Source of the DNA: Bdellovibrionales bacterium
Lineage (GTDB): Bacteria; Bdellovibrionota; Bdellovibrionia; Bdellovibrionales; JAMPXM01
Direction: 5' to 3'
Length of the DNA: 54,854 nucleotides
Assembly (NCBI GenBank): GCA_005808505.1
Contig: SYLX01000120.1
Location: 1-54,854, forward strand
A model generated the notes under the pieces. That model was not told the DNA's origin and did not search any database. It saw only the letters and a list, made by a program, of their open reading frames with translations. The position numbers and the translations under genes were made by a program. Shown one piece after another: positions 33,446 to 42,296 of this stretch. Each line of letters opens with the position of its first letter. Positions within the stretch are counted from its first letter, which is position 1.

Positions 33446-35077
33446 GTGAGCTTAAAGTTGAAATTCCTCGCGTTGGTTTTTTCGATCGTCGCCTTTTTCG
33501 GCGGGCTGATCCTTTTCATCGCGTTCCGAAACGACAACCTCGTGCGCGACGTCACGACGAGTCTCGTTCGAAATTTCGATCGCGTAAAACGCGTCGCCGA
33601 AATCCAGATCACGTTCAAATCCGAAGTCCAAGAATGGAAAAATATTCTTCTGCGCGGCGCCGACAAAGAACAAAAGGCGAAATACGTCTCTGCCTTGGAG
33701 AAAACGCACGAGGAACTGCAAAGACAAGTTGAGCTTCTCAAAGCGGACGTCTCCGCCGACGACGCCCAACTTGTAAACGCCTTCGACGCGGCAGAGGAAA
33801 ACCTTCTCGCGAAGTATCGCGAGGCGATGGCGAAATTCCTAGCCGATGAAAGCTTCAACGCTGCAGCCGCCGATGCGCACGTCAAAGGCCTCGACCGCAA
33901 AGTCGTCGAGCCACTCCACGAACTCACCGGCCGCTTAGAGCTCCTCACGATGGAAGAAACGATGAAAGCCGGTGATAGCTTGAAACAGCTTCTTCGTTTC
34001 AGCTGGCTCGCGGCGGGCCTTGCGATGATTATCGCCATTGTCTTTAGCTGGCGCTTTGTTCATACCCTCATCGGTTCCCTGGATACGTTTGCGCGCAGGC
34101 TCGGCGACATTGCCTCCTCGCTTCTCGGATCCGCCAGTACACTGTCCGGATCGGGCGCACAGCTGGCCGCCTCATCCACGCAGCAAGCCGCGGCAATCGA
34201 AGAAACTTCCGCAACCCTCCAACAGATGAGCGCGATGATCGGCAAGACCGCTACGCACGCTCAAGAATCAAAATCGGCTATCGACTCGGGGCGGGAAAAC
34301 GCGCGGTACGGAAAAGACGCGGTTGAATCCGTCAGCCAACGCATCAAAGAAATCGCCGCGAGCAATGATGATCTTGTCGGCGCCATCAACGAAAGTAATT
34401 CGCGGTTAACGGCGATCACGCAAGTCATCACCGAAATCGGGAACAAAACAAAAGTCATTAACGAAATCGTTTTTCAAACGAAGCTCCTCTCCTTCAACGC
34501 GTCCGTCGAAGCGGCGCGCGCTGGTGAGCACGGTCAAGGCTTTGCGGTCGTTGCCGAAGAAGTCGGAAACCTTGCGCAAATGTCCGGCAACGCGGCTCGT
34601 GAAATCTCGTCGCTACTCGATGAAAGCCGACATAAGGTTGATGAGATCGTGCAGACAACGAGAAGCCAGCTTGAGACCGTGACAAGCGTGAGTCGCGAGA
34701 AGGTCAGCGAAGGCGAGCGTGCCGTTGAAGAATGCTCGCAAAGACTCGACGCCGTTACGACAAGTGTCGCTGACGCCTCGTCGATTGCCGACAACATCGC
34801 AAGCGCATCGGATGAACAAGCCGCGGGCGTCCACGAGATCGTGAAGACCGTCACTCAGTTGGATCAAAGCGCGCAGCACACGGTCGAAGCGTCGGATCTT
34901 ACGTCGCGATCGGCAGCTGATCTGAAAGAACAGGCCTTAGAGACTCACCGCGTGGTCAACGAGCTTCGCCGACTGGTCCAGGGCAGCTCAGCTGCAAATG
35001 TGACTTCCCGACCGACCTCGGTCATCACACCCAGTGACTCGAACATAAGCTCGTCGAATTTATCCAAAGCGGCCTGA
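33446..35077 (+). CDS. methyl-accepting chemotaxis protein
   Basis: 543 residues from GTG 33446, behind GAGGTGAG. TM1 at about 5-27, a helical periplasmic sensor (about 28-185, containing [15 protein letters not shown]), TM2 at about 188-208, and a long cytoplasmic coiled coil with no obvious HAMP. The signalling tip [22 protein letters not shown] differs from the common [20 protein letters not shown] of the next gene. Its sensor domain is paralogous to that of the gene at 35171. No CheR/CheB docking pentapeptide is visible at the C-terminus. Confidence 0.93.
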   Translation: MSLKLKFLALVFSIVAFFGGLILFIAFRNDNLVRDVTTSLVRNFDRVKRVAEIQITFKSEVQEWKNILLRGADKEQKAKYVSALEKTHEELQRQVELLKADVSADDAQLVNAFDAAEENLLAKYREAMAKFLADESFNAAAADAHVKGLDRKVVEPLHELTGRLELLTMEETMKAGDSLKQLLRFSWLAAGLAMIIAIVFSWRFVHTLIGSLDTFARRLGDIASSLLGSASTLSGSGAQLAASSTQQAAAIEETSATLQQMSAMIGKTATHAQESKSAIDSGRENARYGKDAVESVSQRIKEIAASNDDLVGAINESNSRLTAITQVITEIGNKTKVINEIVFQTKLLSFNASVEAARAGEHGQGFAVVAEEVGNLAQMSGNAAREISSLLDESRHKVDEIVQTTRSQLETVTSVSREKVSEGERAVEECSQRLDAVTTSVADASSIADNIASASDEQAAGVHEIVKTVTQLDQSAQHTVEASDLTSRSAADLKEQALETHRVVNELRRLVQGSSAANVTSRPTSVITPSDSNISSSNLSKAA

Positions 35078-35131
35078 GGCCGCCGTGATGCTGGCCGCTC
35101 TCTAAAGTCGTCCTTAACATTTAAACGAATC

Positions 35132-35166
35132 CATCCGATATAAATTTAACTAATTTGTATCGGATG
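35132..35166. promoter_or_regulatory. 9-bp inverted repeat just before the second chemoreceptor
   Basis: CATCCGATA (35132-35140) and TATCGGATG (35158-35166) are perfect inverted copies around a 17-bp AT-rich spacer, 4 bp before the ATG at 35171. The gene has no other clear ribosome site than the GGATG within the right arm. It could be an operator or an RNA stem limiting translation. Confidence 0.5.
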
Positions 35167-35170
35167 CGAA

Positions 35171-36655
35171 ATGAAGCTTAAAACAAAGTTGATCGGAACC
35201 CTAGTTCTCTGCACGCTGTTCGTAGCTGCGGCGCAGGCCTTTTCCGCCTATCGCCAGCAAGTTACCGCCACTAAAGGCTTACACGAAGTACGAGTGGATT
35301 TAGAGAAGATCCTCCTGATCAAAGAAATTGATAACGCTTTCAAAACCCAAGTTCAGGAATGGAAGAACGTCCTCCTCAGAGGTGAGGATCTCGAGCAGCG
35401 GACGAAGTATTTTAATGGCTTCAACAAAGAAGCTTCAGCCATCGAATCGGCTGCAGGCAAACTTCGGCGTACGTTAAATGCGGAGAACTCCGCACTCCTC
35501 GATCAATTCCTGGAGGCGGAGAGAGAATTAGTTTCAAAATATGCGACAGTCAAAACGCAGCATTTAGATGGAGCTTCATTTGACGCGAAGGGCGCCGATA
35601 AGGCGGTCCGAGGAGTTGATCGAAAAGTCCTCGATCCGCTCAATCTCCTCAGCACCGCGATCGCTCAGCAGGCGACCAGCAACTCAAACCTTGCGAGTGA
35701 GACGGTTCGAAACAACTTCACCGTGGGCCTTGCACTCGCAACGGCGCTCTCTCTTGCGGCCTTGGCCGTTGGCTGGATCTTCGCCACTCGACTCTCGAAC
35801 CTATTTGAGACTCTCGCAAGTGCTCTCAAGAACACGGGTCTTCAAGTTCATGGTGCAAGCTCACAACTCAGTCACACCGCGCGAGACCTCGCCGAGAATG
35901 CCACCGCGTCTGCAGCTGGCCTTGAAGAAAGCGTCGCCTCGATGGAGGAAGCGACTGCTTCCGCTCGCCAAAGCTCCGCTCACCTCGATGAGTCGGGTCG
36001 AATCTCGATTGAAAGTCGCGAAGCGGCGGCGAAAGGCGAGATGGAAATCAAGGAATTGATCAATTCCATGATCCTCGTGCAAAAAGAAGTGACTTCGATG
36101 GCGGAGCGGATCACCGTCATCGACGACATCTCTTTCCAAACGAATCTTCTCGCCCTGAATGCGGCGGTCGAAGCAGCAAGAGCCGGTGAACAAGGCAAGG
36201 GTTTCGCCGTCGTGGCCGAAGCCGTTCGCGCCCTGGCTCAAAAAAGCGCAGGTGCAGCCCATGAAATCGACGGCATGATAAAAGCGACGCTCAACCTGGC
36301 AAATGAAGGCGCCGGTCGAGCAAGTCAAAGTGCTGAGGCTATCAAAGGGATCGTAGGCTCGATTTCGAAAGTCTCGACGCTGACAAGTGAAATCGCGGCC
36401 TCAAGTCGCTCTCAAATGGAAAGCTTCGATCAGGTAAGTCAGGCTTTAACGCAGATTGATCAGACAACTCAGTCCAACGCCGCGGCAGCCGAAGAAGCGG
36501 CATCCGCGGCGCAGCTTCTGGAGCGTGAGTCTGAACAACTCAGCAAGCATGTGGAGACGCTCTCGACTTTGATTCACGGACCGCAGTCTCTCCAAGAACG
36601 AAGCGTGGTCCCTAAGGGGACGGATCGTCGAGACGAGCTTTTGAAGGCTGCATAG
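35171..36655 (+). CDS. methyl-accepting chemotaxis protein
   Basis: 494 residues. TM1 at about 5-25, a helical sensor with [25 protein letters not shown] and [11 protein letters not shown] shared with the upstream receptor, TM2 at about 183-205, then the signalling helices with the tip [23 protein letters not shown]. The pair probably arose by tandem duplication, with one cytoplasmic half replaced or strongly diverged. A 9-bp inverted repeat sits just upstream of the start. Confidence 0.93.
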   Translation: MKLKTKLIGTLVLCTLFVAAAQAFSAYRQQVTATKGLHEVRVDLEKILLIKEIDNAFKTQVQEWKNVLLRGEDLEQRTKYFNGFNKEASAIESAAGKLRRTLNAENSALLDQFLEAERELVSKYATVKTQHLDGASFDAKGADKAVRGVDRKVLDPLNLLSTAIAQQATSNSNLASETVRNNFTVGLALATALSLAALAVGWIFATRLSNLFETLASALKNTGLQVHGASSQLSHTARDLAENATASAAGLEESVASMEEATASARQSSAHLDESGRISIESREAAAKGEMEIKELINSMILVQKEVTSMAERITVIDDISFQTNLLALNAAVEAARAGEQGKGFAVVAEAVRALAQKSAGAAHEIDGMIKATLNLANEGAGRASQSAEAIKGIVGSISKVSTLTSEIAASSRSQMESFDQVSQALTQIDQTTQSNAAAAEEAASAAQLLERESEQLSKHVETLSTLIHGPQSLQERSVVPKGTDRRDELLKAA

Positions 36656-36669
36656 ACCTTAAGATTCGG

Positions 36670-36810
36670 TCAGCGCAGGAACTTTTTTTGCTTTTTTTGC
36701 CGATCACGCGGACCTCCGCTGATGTCATGGATTTCGTACATCGGTGGGTAAATAGTGCCAGTGCAGGAATTGTAGTACGGCGGATCCTGCTTCGCCTTCT
36801 CACTATCCAT
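36670..36810 (-). CDS. possible small protein (46 residues)
   Basis: An ORF from ATG 36810 with composition unlike random frames (DPPYYNSCTGTIYPPMYE) and a basic tail. Six codons upstream in the same frame read VSASAC, and a neighbouring frame begins MKTDSIYVADLSLG, so this may be the end of a frameshifted secreted gene. No ribosome site. Weak support. Confidence 0.22.
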   Translation of the reverse strand: MDSEKAKQDPPYYNSCTGTIYPPMYEIHDISGGPRDRQKKQKKFLR

Positions 36811-36863
36811 AAAACAAGCCGAGGCCGAGACTTAGATCCGCAACGTAAATTGAATCTGTTTTC

Positions 36864-37280
36864 ATGAGCCATGATCGTTTCAGATCTCCATGGCTTGCGC
36901 AAAATAATTTTATAAGCGCCGTTAGACACAGATCACGAGATGGGTCTTTCTCGAATCCTGAACGATCGGGTGATTTTCGTTTCGTTTGCGCTCAGACGGA
37001 ACAACTCGCACCTGGGGCTATTCCGGCGCGGGTTCCCGGTCAGTACTGCGTGAACGTCAACGAGCCCGAAGATCCTCATGCCTGGGCCGACACCTATTTT
37101 TGCAGCTCGCGCAACATTGGGCTCCGTTGGTCGTTCGCTGGAGCAGTTTCGGAGATGCATTGTTTGCGAATCGATGAGCCGGCTGAACCTTGGTTCGAAG
37201 CTTGGCACGACAACTTCCACTGCGTGCGCCGGCAACTCTCCAACCGACCAGATAGCGACCAGATACCGACCAGATACTGA
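36864..37280 (+). pseudogene. fragment with repeated Cys/Trp (WxDNxxC) modules
   Basis: A 138-residue ORF whose second half looks like protein: CVNVNEPEDPHAWADTYFC, then GLRWSFAG, then HCLRIDEPAEP and EAWHDNFHC. This repeated EPxxPxxWxDxxxC pattern recalls Cys-rich modules of secreted Bdellovibrio- and myxobacteria-type proteins. The first ~45 residues are not protein-like and there is no signal peptide, so it is more likely the remaining 3' end of a larger secreted gene than an intact one. A short tandem repeat forms its C-terminus. Confidence 0.4.
37246..37278. repeat. short tandem repeat, 11-bp unit
   Basis: Three copies of CGACCAGATA(C/G) with small changes, at the end of the module fragment. 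Confidence 0.55.
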
Positions 37281-37323
37281 TCAGAAGCACTGTCCAGAAC
37301 AAATAACCAGCACGTCGTGTTTG

Positions 37324-37785
37324 CTAGGACAGCGGATCCGTTGTTTCAAAAGCTTGCTTCACCCACTCCGTCAGTGGTTCTTCGACTTGATCGGCGTGGG
37401 TGAGTTTAAAAGTATTTGCAACTCTTGTTTTCGAGACTCTTTGCGTACGGGTAATCGCGGCTGAATCGACGGCCTCCGGCAGGAAAATGCAGGTTTCGAG
37501 ATAGGACTTTTTGGGACGAACAAAAAGATAGCAGACCTTTTTCGAAAACATGATTGCGCGCCCGGAGGCGTAAATCCTTTGTTCCCCCAAATCGGCTGCG
37601 AAACGACGAAGCTCTCGCCAAGCTTCTTGAAGTTCGGCGGAGAGTTCGATGATCAACTCTTCCTCCGTGATATCGGTTCGGTAATCGGGTCGATGAAACT
37701 CTTTACGTTTTCCTCTTTTTGAAGCAGCCGCCTTCTTGGCGAAACGAGTCGTTTTCTTTTTCGCTGAGGCTTTCTTCTTTGCCAT
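37324..37785 (-). CDS. DUF5655-like protein with Lys-rich N-terminal tail
   Basis: 153 residues from ATG 37785, 5 nt after GAGG. The first ~35 residues are Lys/Ala/Arg-rich (MAKKKASAKKKTTR), like histone H1-type tails, and could bind nucleic acid. Residues ~45-153 follow the DUF5655 pattern: W..LR.F...LG.QRIYASGRAIMFSKKVCYLFVRPKKSYLETCIFLP and a C-terminal LTEWVKQAFE. This domain is found alone or fused to endonuclease-like domains; its role is unknown. Confidence 0.7.
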   Translation of the reverse strand: MAKKKASAKKKTTRFAKKAAASKRGKRKEFHRPDYRTDITEEELIIELSAELQEAWRELRRFAADLGEQRIYASGRAIMFSKKVCYLFVRPKKSYLETCIFLPEAVDSAAITRTQRVSKTRVANTFKLTHADQVEEPLTEWVKQAFETTDPLS

Positions 37786-37835
37786 CAAACCTCGCCTTCA
37801 GAATCTGCTCTTGAAATGCTCGAACAAAACCTTAC

Positions 37836-38621
37836 TTACTTCCAATCACCGATGATCTTACGAAGCTTAACGGAAAGCGGGCGCGCCGTTTGAAATTCAT
37901 ATGCGTAAGCTTGTGCCGCTTTCTTATCATTATCTTGTTTAGCAGAAGACGTCGGCTCATCGCCTAAATTCAGTCGGCGGTCACGTTCTTGACGCATCTT
38001 TTTCACGTCCTCTTTGAGCGCAGCAAGTTCGCTTTTCTGTTCGGCGGTAAGGGACCAGAGCTTTTTCTCGAGCGCAAGTTCGATCGCCGCAATTTCGAGC
38101 GAGAGGCTTGCGTCGCCCGGATACCGTGACTTCTTCAGAACCTCCGCGATCATCTGTTTAAACTTCGATTGTTTATCCTTAGATAGCCCTTCAGCACTGG
38201 CGACAGTGATCAATCCGCGCGTCAGCTTCATGCAATCCCCATCGCACGAGGCGGAGGTCATTGCCCATGCCGTCGCGACACCGCGACCCGGATCTTCATT
38301 TGTTGCCTTTTCAATGAGCATGAGCATTTCTTCACTAAGCTCAGGACCCGCTTTTGAACATTTCGTGAGGGATTGAAGTGCCCGGTCGGCATTCTGAGGG
38401 GCGATGAAGTCCTTCTTCTCGGGCGCTACCGGCGCAAGGACGTCTTTGATTTCCTGACTGAGATCTCGGCAAGCCCGCGGGATGATCTTTGCTTTTTGCG
38501 TAAGTTTCTCGACGGCTGACATCTTCTCCGAAGCATGCACATGCCCGGCAGAGAAAGCGCCGATGAGCACAACTTGCAACGAAGCATGAAGCATTATGTT
38601 TCGCAAAGTAAGCGCAGGCAC
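37836..38621 (-). CDS. secreted helical protein of unknown function
   Basis: 261 residues from GTG 38621, after a perfect AGGAGG. Signal peptide with cleavage near HVHA (31). The mature part is almost all helix with Cys at RACRD, TKCSK and SCDGDC, and a charged coiled coil (LTAEQKSELAALKEDVKKMRQERDRRL) near the end. SCDGDCMKLTRG is the only motif-like spot. Not recognised. Confidence 0.7.
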   Translation of the reverse strand: MPALTLRNIMLHASLQVVLIGAFSAGHVHASEKMSAVEKLTQKAKIIPRACRDLSQEIKDVLAPVAPEKKDFIAPQNADRALQSLTKCSKAGPELSEEMLMLIEKATNEDPGRGVATAWAMTSASCDGDCMKLTRGLITVASAEGLSKDKQSKFKQMIAEVLKKSRYPGDASLSLEIAAIELALEKKLWSLTAEQKSELAALKEDVKKMRQERDRRLNLGDEPTSSAKQDNDKKAAQAYAYEFQTARPLSVKLRKIIGDWK

Positions 38622-38746
38622 CGATGACCTCCTAAAACCAAGTCGCTAGATTGGAGGCTAGCAACACACTGAAAGCTTGTCTATCCTGCGCCCAGAAGCG
38701 GGCAGGTCATTTACCGGCTCCCCTCGCAACTCTTTTCACGATGCTC

Positions 38747-39253
38747 CTAGGATGCGCCGCTTGACCATCCTAAGTAGATCGAAAAAAAACCAAAGATAAA
38801 AAAGACGACGGCGCACGAGAGGAAAAACCCGCGGTAGACTCTTGCACTCCAGAGAACAGACTTTAGATCTGATTTGGTCGCAAGCTCTCGAGGGTATTTA
38901 TAGAAGCTTGAAGAGAGGGTTGAAGGTCGGTTGAGATAGTGGTCGAACTCTTCGATCAAACGGCCCATGACTTCGGCGATTTCGCGAAAAGAGTTTTTCT
39001 TTAGAAGATCCGGCGAGCATTCGACGCGAACGTAGCGGCCTTCGGCTCGGTCGACTTTCACGCCAAACTCTTTCCGCAAAATGGCGATCATCTCGGAGTG
39101 TTCGAGTAAGGGTGCGTTTATCTCAGTTGCGATCTCATGCTCAAGTAAAATGATCAGCCCATACACGCTCGTGCGTAAGCGCTGTTCAAGGATGAGAGGA
39201 ACGCAAAAGTGCGTGTCGACGTCTTCGACTAAAAGGTGAAGTCGAAAGGTCAC
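38747..39253 (-). CDS. tail-anchored membrane protein of unknown function
   Basis: I chose GTG 39253 with GGAG just before it (168 residues); the frame is open to a TTG at 39340, but the extra residues are Arg-rich and unlikely. A soluble alpha/beta part of about 130 residues (VTFRLHLLVEDVDTHFC ... VKVDRAEGRYVRVEC) is followed by one hydrophobic C-terminal helix (FFLSCAVVFFIFGFFSIYLGW). No family recognised. Divergent from msrP. Confidence 0.55.
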   Translation of the reverse strand: MTFRLHLLVEDVDTHFCVPLILEQRLRTSVYGLIILLEHEIATEINAPLLEHSEMIAILRKEFGVKVDRAEGRYVRVECSPDLLKKNSFREIAEVMGRLIEEFDHYLNRPSTLSSSFYKYPRELATKSDLKSVLWSARVYRGFFLSCAVVFFIFGFFSIYLGWSSGAS

Positions 39254-39571
39254 AATCTCCGGCCAGGAATACCGGGTCTCCAGAGCCCAGCCTCCCCGCC
39301 CCGGTATGCGCAGAGCGAATCGGTACAAAGAAAGCCTCAACGAGGCGATCTCGGATCCAAAGAAAAATAAAATAGCAAGCGCAAGACAAAGCGTGCTGCT
39401 GATGACCGAGAAGAGAATCGTCCTGCTCCTGTTTCACATTGCTGACTTCCCTTCGAGAGTACAAATGAAAGCGGTAAGCATCAACAAGGAGTGAGTCAGG
39501 GTCCAGGAGCAAAGCGGCTTGAGTTTTTCTCAACCCTTTTTAAGACTGTGGTGAGGTATCCGGGAGGCCAA

Positions 39572-40534
39572 ATGAACGATGATGAAAAACCTGACAAAGG
39601 GTCTCAACTGGGCCCGGAAGACGTCACGCCAGAGTCTCTCTACCTCAACCGCCGAAACTTTCTCCGAACTTCCATTTTCGGAGCGTCGGCCGCTGCAACT
39701 TATGCGGCCTACCGCTACGTGCGCGGGGAGAAACCCAATCTCTCCGCAGCTACGGATCAAAACCTGCCAATTCAAGCGAGTGAAGATCGCTCAACGCCGA
39801 TTGAGGCGATTGCGGGTTACAACAACTTTTACGAATTTTCGACAGACAAAGAAGAAGTCGCCGAGAAAGCTCGCAACTGGAATCCGGGGCCCTGGAAGAT
39901 TCACGTGGACGGACTGGTTGAGCAACCACAGACGTTTGATCTCATCAAACTCTCAGCGCTTCAGCAAGAAGAACGGATTTATCGCTTCCGCTGCGTCGAA
40001 GGTTGGTCAATGGTGATTCCGTGGCTAGGCTTTCCATTAGCCCGCCTCATCGAGCAAGCTAAGCCGCTTTCGAGCGCGAAATACGTGGCCTTCGAAAGTT
40101 ACTTTGATGAGCAAGCCATGCCCGACGCTCGGCGCGCCGGCATCCCCTTTCCCTATGTCGAAGGGCTGCGCCTTGATGAGGCTCTCCATCCTCTGACCTT
40201 GATGGCAACCGGCCTCTACAAAAAAGCTTTACCTAATCAAAACGGCGCGCCGATCCGCTTAGTGGTTCCGTGGAAGTATGGCTTCAAAAGTATCAAGTCG
40301 ATCGTGCGAATCTCCCTCACCGATCAAGAGCCGCCCACAACCTGGAATCTGGCTACGCCCTCTGAGTACGGGTTTTACTCCAACGTAAATCCCACCGTCG
40401 ACCATCCACGCTGGTCGCAAGCTCAAGAACGTCGCATCGGTGAATTTGGTCTTCGGCCCACATTGATGTTCAATGGTTACGAGAAGGAAGTCTCCCACCT
40501 CTACGCCGGAATGGATTTGAGGAAGTTTTTTTGA
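39572..40534 (+). CDS. msrP: periplasmic protein-methionine-sulfoxide reductase, molybdenum subunit
   Basis: 320 residues from ATG 39572 after GGGAGG. Tat signal NRRNFLRTS. YRFRCVEGW gives Cys141, the molybdenum ligand of the MsrP/YedY sulfite-oxidase-fold enzymes; GFPLARLI, VPWKYGFKSIKS and YGFYSNVNP are further family segments. It repairs oxidised methionine in envelope proteins using electrons from MsrQ. The next gene, msrQ, starts inside its stop codon, as is usual for this pair. Confidence 0.95.
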   Translation: MNDDEKPDKGSQLGPEDVTPESLYLNRRNFLRTSIFGASAAATYAAYRYVRGEKPNLSAATDQNLPIQASEDRSTPIEAIAGYNNFYEFSTDKEEVAEKARNWNPGPWKIHVDGLVEQPQTFDLIKLSALQQEERIYRFRCVEGWSMVIPWLGFPLARLIEQAKPLSSAKYVAFESYFDEQAMPDARRAGIPFPYVEGLRLDEALHPLTLMATGLYKKALPNQNGAPIRLVVPWKYGFKSIKSIVRISLTDQEPPTTWNLATPSEYGFYSNVNPTVDHPRWSQAQERRIGEFGLRPTLMFNGYEKEVSHLYAGMDLRKFF

Positions 40535-41145
40535 TCAAGTCAGAATTAGGCGACTCGAAATTTCAGAAGCGGCTTTTGCTCTTCAATTCGGCCCTGCCTG
40601 CCGCCTTCCTCCTGTGGGACGGCTGGCAAGGAAACTTAGGCGCAAATCCGATCGAAGCGTTTATTCGAAGCACCGGGGTGCTAACTCTCATCTTCCTTGC
40701 CCTCACCTTGAGCGTGACACCCCTTGCGCAGCTCATGAAGTGGAGTTGGCTCATCAAACATCGCAGAGCAATCGGACTGATCAGTTTTGCATATGGTCTC
40801 TTACATTTTTTGAGTTACGTGATCTTTGATCGTGGAGCTGATTTGTCTTCCGTACCCGCGGACATTGCGAAACGGCCCTTTATTCTCGTGGGCTTTGGGG
40901 CCCTCATGCTCATGGTACCTTTGGCCATCACCTCAACAAATATCATGATAAAAAGGTTGGGCCCAAAACGCTGGCGGGCTCTTCACAAGCTTACTTATCC
41001 CATCGCGGTTGCGGGCGTGGTGCACTACTGGATGATCGTGAAGTCGGATATCACAGCACCTTTGGGATTTGCCATCGTGATCGGTGCGCTACTTGCAACC
41101 CGATTAGGCTTGAGAAGTGCTCGTAAACAACCGCGGCGAGCTTAA
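40531..41145 (+). CDS. msrQ: heme-binding membrane subunit of the MsrPQ system
   Basis: 204 residues from TTG 40531, overlapping the msrP stop (TTGA). Six hydrophobic helices of the ferric-reductase-like fold; GANPIEAFIRSTG and LSVTPLAQL are MsrQ marks, and His residues in RRAIGLISFAYGLLHF, WRALHKLTY and GVVHYW are candidate heme ligands. It passes electrons from the quinone pool or a flavin reductase to MsrP. Its last 42 bp overlap the 3' end of a convergent gene. Confidence 0.95.
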   Translation: MIKSELGDSKFQKRLLLFNSALPAAFLLWDGWQGNLGANPIEAFIRSTGVLTLIFLALTLSVTPLAQLMKWSWLIKHRRAIGLISFAYGLLHFLSYVIFDRGADLSSVPADIAKRPFILVGFGALMLMVPLAITSTNIMIKRLGPKRWRALHKLTYPIAVAGVVHYWMIVKSDITAPLGFAIVIGALLATRLGLRSARKQPRRA

Positions 41146-41595
41146 TTGGTCTTCACGCTTTAGCAGAAAACATGTCAAGAGACAGAGGCTTCCGCCGATC
41201 AAGCCGCCCCACGCTGCGTGCGCAGAAGCTCGTCTTTCTCGTGGAAACTCTCGACTCACCTTTTGAACAATCATAGCATCCCCGAACTCGACCGCGCTGT
41301 TTAGGAAAAGTGCTGGCATCAAGAAAAGATCTATCTCCTGAGAATACGTCGGGCGAAGGGATTGGCGCGATTTTGCGAACATCAGAAGGGCCCCTAGGGC
41401 TGCGTGCCTTAAGCCGAACGCTTGGATAAAGGCCCGACCTGTTCCAGTTTCAGCATCCTGACTACCGATCCCGGATCGCACAAGCTGAGGCTTAAATATC
41501 GCGAGTGCGCCTACTGCAACGCGCTCAATGACTAAGCCGGAAAGCAGAAGGCCCCCGAGAGATTTCGCATCGAGAGCAAGTTTTCGTGAGTTCAC
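41104..41595 (-). CDS. small integral membrane protein, DUF4267-like
   Basis: I chose GTG 41595 (163 residues), 9 nt after GGGAGG. Four hydrophobic stretches. QAFGLRHAALGALLMF resembles the RdLalG segment of DUF4267-type membrane proteins, and Asp (EFGDAM) follows in helix 3. Function unknown. Its 3' end overlaps msrQ by 42 bp on the opposite strand, so transcription of the two may interfere. The secreted-protein gene upstream ends at 41673. Confidence 0.58.
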   Translation of the reverse strand: MNSRKLALDAKSLGGLLLSGLVIERVAVGALAIFKPQLVRSGIGSQDAETGTGRAFIQAFGLRHAALGALLMFAKSRQSLRPTYSQEIDLFLMPALFLNSAVEFGDAMIVQKVSREFPRERRASAHAAWGGLIGGSLCLLTCFLLKREDQLSSPRLFTSTSQA

Positions 41596-41672
41596 TTGTA
41601 GCGGCCTCCCTAACATGAAGTTGATGGAGGCTTGCGCAAATCTCAAGTGAACTCTCTGGGGACCTTGTGCGA

Positions 41673-42095
41673 TCAACCGGCAAAAACAACGTCACATTTG
41701 ACGTCCTTGAGATCCAGCCACTCGCCACCATGACCGATGCGCCCCTTCTCGTTTTCAACTTCGAGATACATTCGGTTCAAGACGGTATCTAGCTCGTCTT
41801 GAACTTGCGGGATCCCGTCCGCGAAGATCATGAACTTCGCGCCTTCTTCTGTAGGTGCGTACGCGGAAAACTTGATCAAATACTTTGGCGATTTGTGAGC
41901 AACGCGAACGTTCTTCAACTTCACCTCAACACCCTTTTTCCCGAACCCGATCGTTTCGATCACGGGACGTGTTTTTCCGTTGATCGTTGCTGAACAGTTC
42001 AGCGCGAGAAGTCCGGTAAATTCTCCCGGAGGATGCGATTGCGCGAAGGCTGACGTCGAAGCAAAAAGCAAAAGTGCCGAAAGAGCAAGTTTCAT
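41673..42095 (-). CDS. small secreted protein of unknown function
   Basis: 140 residues after a perfect AAAGGAG. Signal peptide cleaved after AFA (18). The ~120-residue mature part alternates strands and turns, with two Cys (LNCSA, VKCDV) likely joined by a disulfide. No family recognised. The next gene on the strand begins 78 bp on, possibly cotranscribed. Confidence 0.7.
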   Translation of the reverse strand: MKLALSALLLFASTSAFAQSHPPGEFTGLLALNCSATINGKTRPVIETIGFGKKGVEVKLKNVRVAHKSPKYLIKFSAYAPTEEGAKFMIFADGIPQVQDELDTVLNRMYLEVENEKGRIGHGGEWLDLKDVKCDVVFAG

Positions 42096-42296
42096 AAATT
42101 CTCCTTTTTATCGCGACGGTTTGGTTGGTCTCCGTCGGTGAAAAGGGTTATACCCGGACACGGGTCATTCTAAAAATACATAAAACTCACGCTTACCATG
42201 AGGAAACGACATATTTCGACAAACTGTTGAAATCAAATGGTTTTTTGGCTATCGAGCCGCTGTAGCAGCAAGGAAAATATCGGTCCGAGCTAACTT

